NCBI GenBank assembly: GCA_041320695.1
Contig: JBGGOQ010000001.1
Location: 496,001-560,000, forward strand
Length of the DNA stretch: 64,000 nucleotides
Direction: 5' to 3'
Source: Caldicellulosiruptoraceae bacterium PP1
GTDB lineage: Bacteria; Bacillota; Thermoanaerobacteria; Caldicellulosiruptorales; Caldicellulosiruptoraceae
Made by a program: the position numbers and the translations under genes. Position 1 is the first letter of the stretch, and each line of letters starts with the position of its first letter. The notes beneath the pieces were generated by a model. It did not search any database and was not told the origin of the DNA. It saw nothing but the letters and a program-made list of their open reading frames with translations. This document shows, in pieces, positions 62,394 through 64,000 of the stretch.

Positions 62394-62624
62394 TTGGAGA
62401 ATTTCAACAATAACTCTTTTATTTTCTTTTGTGGCAGCAGCTCTTACAACTGTTCTAAGAGCCTTTGCAATTCTACCTTGTTTACCAATTACTTTTCCCA
62501 TGTCTTCTGGTGCAACATGAAGCTCAATTATTACTGATTGTTCTCCATGTATTTCATTAACTCTTATCATTTCTGGGTGGTCAACAAGTGATTTTGCAAT
62601 TAATTCTACTAATTCCTTGAGCAC
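62391..62624 (-). CDS. khpA: KH-domain RNA-binding protein KhpA
   Basis: A 77-residue single KH-domain protein (YlqC). The KH motif GKVIGKQGRIAKALR is intact, and the protein otherwise consists of the expected helix-strand pattern. KhpA partners KhpB/EloR in controlling cell elongation and RNA. GTG start (62624), with GGAGGAGAT upstream. It is 23 bases after rpsP, the standard order. Confidence 0.95.
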   Translation of the reverse strand: MLKELVELIAKSLVDHPEMIRVNEIHGEQSVIIELHVAPEDMGKVIGKQGRIAKALRTVVRAAATKENKRVIVEILQ

Positions 62625-62647
62625 AGAAATCTCCTCCTTAGGCTAGA

Positions 62648-62893
62648 TTATTGTATAATCCCAGCTTTTTTTAGTAATACTTTTACAGTGTCTGTTGGTT
62701 GAGCACCATTTTTTAGCCACTTATTTGCCTTTTCAGCATCAATCTTAATTTCTGCTGGATTTCTCAAAGGATTGTAAAAACCAATTTCTTCGATAAATCT
62801 ACCATCTCTTGGACTTCTTGAATCAGCAACTACAACTCTATAAAATGGGTTATCTTTTGCACCCATTCTTTTTAATCTTATTTTAACAGCCAT
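62648..62893 (-). CDS. rpsP: 30S ribosomal protein S16
   Basis: An 81-residue protein: [32 protein letters not shown], then [12 protein letters not shown], and [24 protein letters not shown] 62893 lies six bases behind AGGAGGTGA; the longer TTG start at 62911 runs into this site. It is first in the khpA-rimM-trmD-rplS series and just after ffh. Confidence 0.97.
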   Translation of the reverse strand: MAVKIRLKRMGAKDNPFYRVVVADSRSPRDGRFIEEIGFYNPLRNPAEIKIDAEKANKWLKNGAQPTDTVKVLLKKAGIIQ

Positions 62894-62924
62894 TTTTTCA
62901 CCTCCTAACAATAATTTTTATTTA

Positions 62925-64000
62925 TTACATGAAAGGAAATTTAAATTTCCCTTTCTTAGCTATTTTAGGATTTGAGAATTGTTTCATCAATTTTTTCATA
63001 TCATCAAATTGCTTTAAAAGTTTATTTATGTCTTGTACCTGTGTCCCACTTCCTAAAGCAATTCTTCTTTTCCTGCTTGAGTTTATAATTGAAGGATTTT
63101 CTCTTTCTTTTAATGTCATTGAATTAATAATTGCTTCAATTTTTTTAAGTTCCTTTTCACCTTCATCTAAATTTGCATCTTTTTGTATTTTAATACCTGG
63201 AATCATAGAGATAACAGAAGATAGTGGCCCCATTTTCTTTATCTGTTTTAATTGTTCAAGAAAATCATTCAAATCAAATTGCATACTTTTTAATTTTTTC
63301 TCAAGTTCTTCTGCCTTTTTCTGATCAAATGCTTCTTGAGCTTTTTCAATAAGGGTAAGAATATCACCCATACCAAGTATTCTTGAAGCCATTCTATCTG
63401 GATAAAAAGGTTCTAAATCATCCATTTTTTCGCCCATTCCTGCAAACTTAATAGGTTTTGAAGTAACTGCTTTAATTGATAATGCAGCCCCACCACGAGT
63501 ATCACCATCTAATTTTGTCATTATAATGCCATCAATTCCAAGTTTTTGATTAAAGGAATCTGCAACATTAACTGCATCTTGTCCTGTCATAGCATCAACA
63601 ACTAAAAGTATTTCAGTAGGCTCAACATTTTGCTTAATTAACTGAAGCTCATACATCAATTCTTCATTAATGTGAAGCCTTCCTGCTGTATCTATTATAA
63701 CTGTATCATGCCCATTTTTCTTAGCGTATTCTATACCATTTTTTGCTATACTAACAGCATTCTTGTTGTTGTAATCAGCATAGCAAGAAACCTCTACTTT
63801 TTTTGCTACAATCTCTAATTGGTTTATAGCGGCAGGTCTGTAAATATCACAAGCAATTAATAATGGTTTTTTGCCTTGTTTTTTAAGATTTAAAGCAAGT
63901 TTGCCAGATGTTGTTGTTTTACCAGAACCCTGTAAACCTACCATCATATATATTGAAAACCCTTTTGGGCTTGCTTTTAATTTAGTTTCATTTCCACCTA
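62925..64000 (-). CDS. ffh: Signal recognition particle GTPase Ffh, 5' end cut by window edge
   Basis: The C-terminal ~358 residues of the SRP54 homologue that, with 4.5S/6S scRNA, delivers nascent membrane proteins to FtsY. The frame is open to the window edge and reads GGNETKLKASPKGFSIYMMVGLQGSGKTT just inside it. The GTPase motifs GLQGSGKTT (G1), DTAGRLHI (G3), TKLDGDTRGGAALS and GMGEKMDDLEPF follow, then the methionine-rich M domain ending MKQFSNPKIAKKGKFKFPFM. About 90 N-terminal residues are missing. The ATG at 63947 is internal, not a start. Confidence 0.97.
   Translation of the reverse strand, partial: GGNETKLKASPKGFSIYMMVGLQGSGKTTTSGKLALNLKKQGKKPLLIACDIYRPAAINQLEIVAKKVEVSCYADYNNKNAVSIAKNGIEYAKKNGHDTVIIDTAGRLHINEELMYELQLIKQNVEPTEILLVVDAMTGQDAVNVADSFNQKLGIDGIIMTKLDGDTRGGAALSIKAVTSKPIKFAGMGEKMDDLEPFYPDRMASRILGMGDILTLIEKAQEAFDQKKAEELEKKLKSMQFDLNDFLEQLKQIKKMGPLSSVISMIPGIKIQKDANLDEGEKELKKIEAIINSMTLKERENPSIINSSRKRRIALGSGTQVQDINKLLKQFDDMKKLMKQFSNPKIAKKGKFKFPFM

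Noticed and set aside
1-64000. CRISPR arrays, insertion sequences, prophage, tRNA or rRNA genes
   Set aside because: No direct-repeat/spacer arrays, transposase or integrase motifs, or recognisable tRNA/rRNA sequence were seen in reading both strands.

Overview
The window is about 64 kb of very AT-rich DNA (roughly 30% GC by eye) from a Gram-positive bacterium of the class Clostridia. Several things point there: strong GGAGG ribosome binding sites, many TTG starts, the sporulation genes yqfC/yqfD, a standalone comEA, DUF177-rpmF, IreB, LCP-family proteins, and gene orders shared with Bacillus and Clostridium (rpsU-yqeY-yqfC-yqfD-phoH-ybeY-dgkA; rpsP-khpA-rimM-trmD-rplS-rbgA-rnhB-ylqG-ylqH). 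The OLE RNA/oapA pair next to dxs is typical of thermophilic, alkaliphilic or otherwise extremophilic anaerobic Firmicutes. Genus cannot be decided from the sequence. Nearly everything is on the minus strand; only an HPr-like gene, one unknown gene, one DD-carboxypeptidase and argGH are on plus. No tRNA, rRNA, CRISPR array, insertion sequence or prophage was seen.

Layout, left to right: the 5' three quarters of dxs, then oapA and a ~590-nt GC-richer island, read as OLE RNA with its own promoter (1-2642). Next come a divergent-type PAP2 phosphatase, pcrA, pheT, pheS and mtaB (2639-9967). An HPr-like protein lacking the usual histidine, a DD-carboxypeptidase, aroC, a beta-CASP ribonuclease and a DUF3048 lipoprotein follow (10162-16027). 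A DgkA-PAP2 fusion, ybeY, phoH, yqfD, yqfC, yqeY and rpsU come next (16037-20430). A central-metabolism and replication run reads pyk, pfkA, a small protein, a TRAP (mtrB) homologue, dnaE, an HD-GYP protein and a 5-formyl-THF cyclo-ligase (20605-28971). Then rpmF-yceD, comEA, a second DD-carboxypeptidase, rsfS, LCP, yqeK and nadD, and the divergent argGH operon with an ARG-box-like operator (29079-37412).

From 37458 to 51757 lie an L25 protein, a DUF624 protein, CarD and a surface-glycan locus: a second LCP protein, two glycosyltransferases, two Wzy/WaaL-type membrane proteins, a Wzz-like protein, and four enzymes that together look like the UDP-2,3-diacetamido-2,3-dideoxy-glucuronate pathway (WbpA, WbpB, WbpE, WbpD types). 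LCP proteins commonly attach such polymers to peptidoglycan, so these genes plausibly form one build-and-anchor pathway.

The right end (51773-64000) is housekeeping: ruvX and ireB with two extra genes between them, a TrmH-type methyltransferase, rplT-rpmI-infC behind an L20-type leader with infC starting at ATA, yraN, ylqH, ylqG, rnhB, rbgA, rplS behind a probable L19 leader, trmD, rimM, khpA, rpsP, and the 3' three quarters of ffh, cut by the window edge.

The most interesting unit is the OLE RNA-oapA-dxs group. A 12-bp perfect pairing closes the RNA ends, and its promoter overlaps the stop codon of the upstream PAP2 gene. All calls come from reading the sequence; no database search was run.
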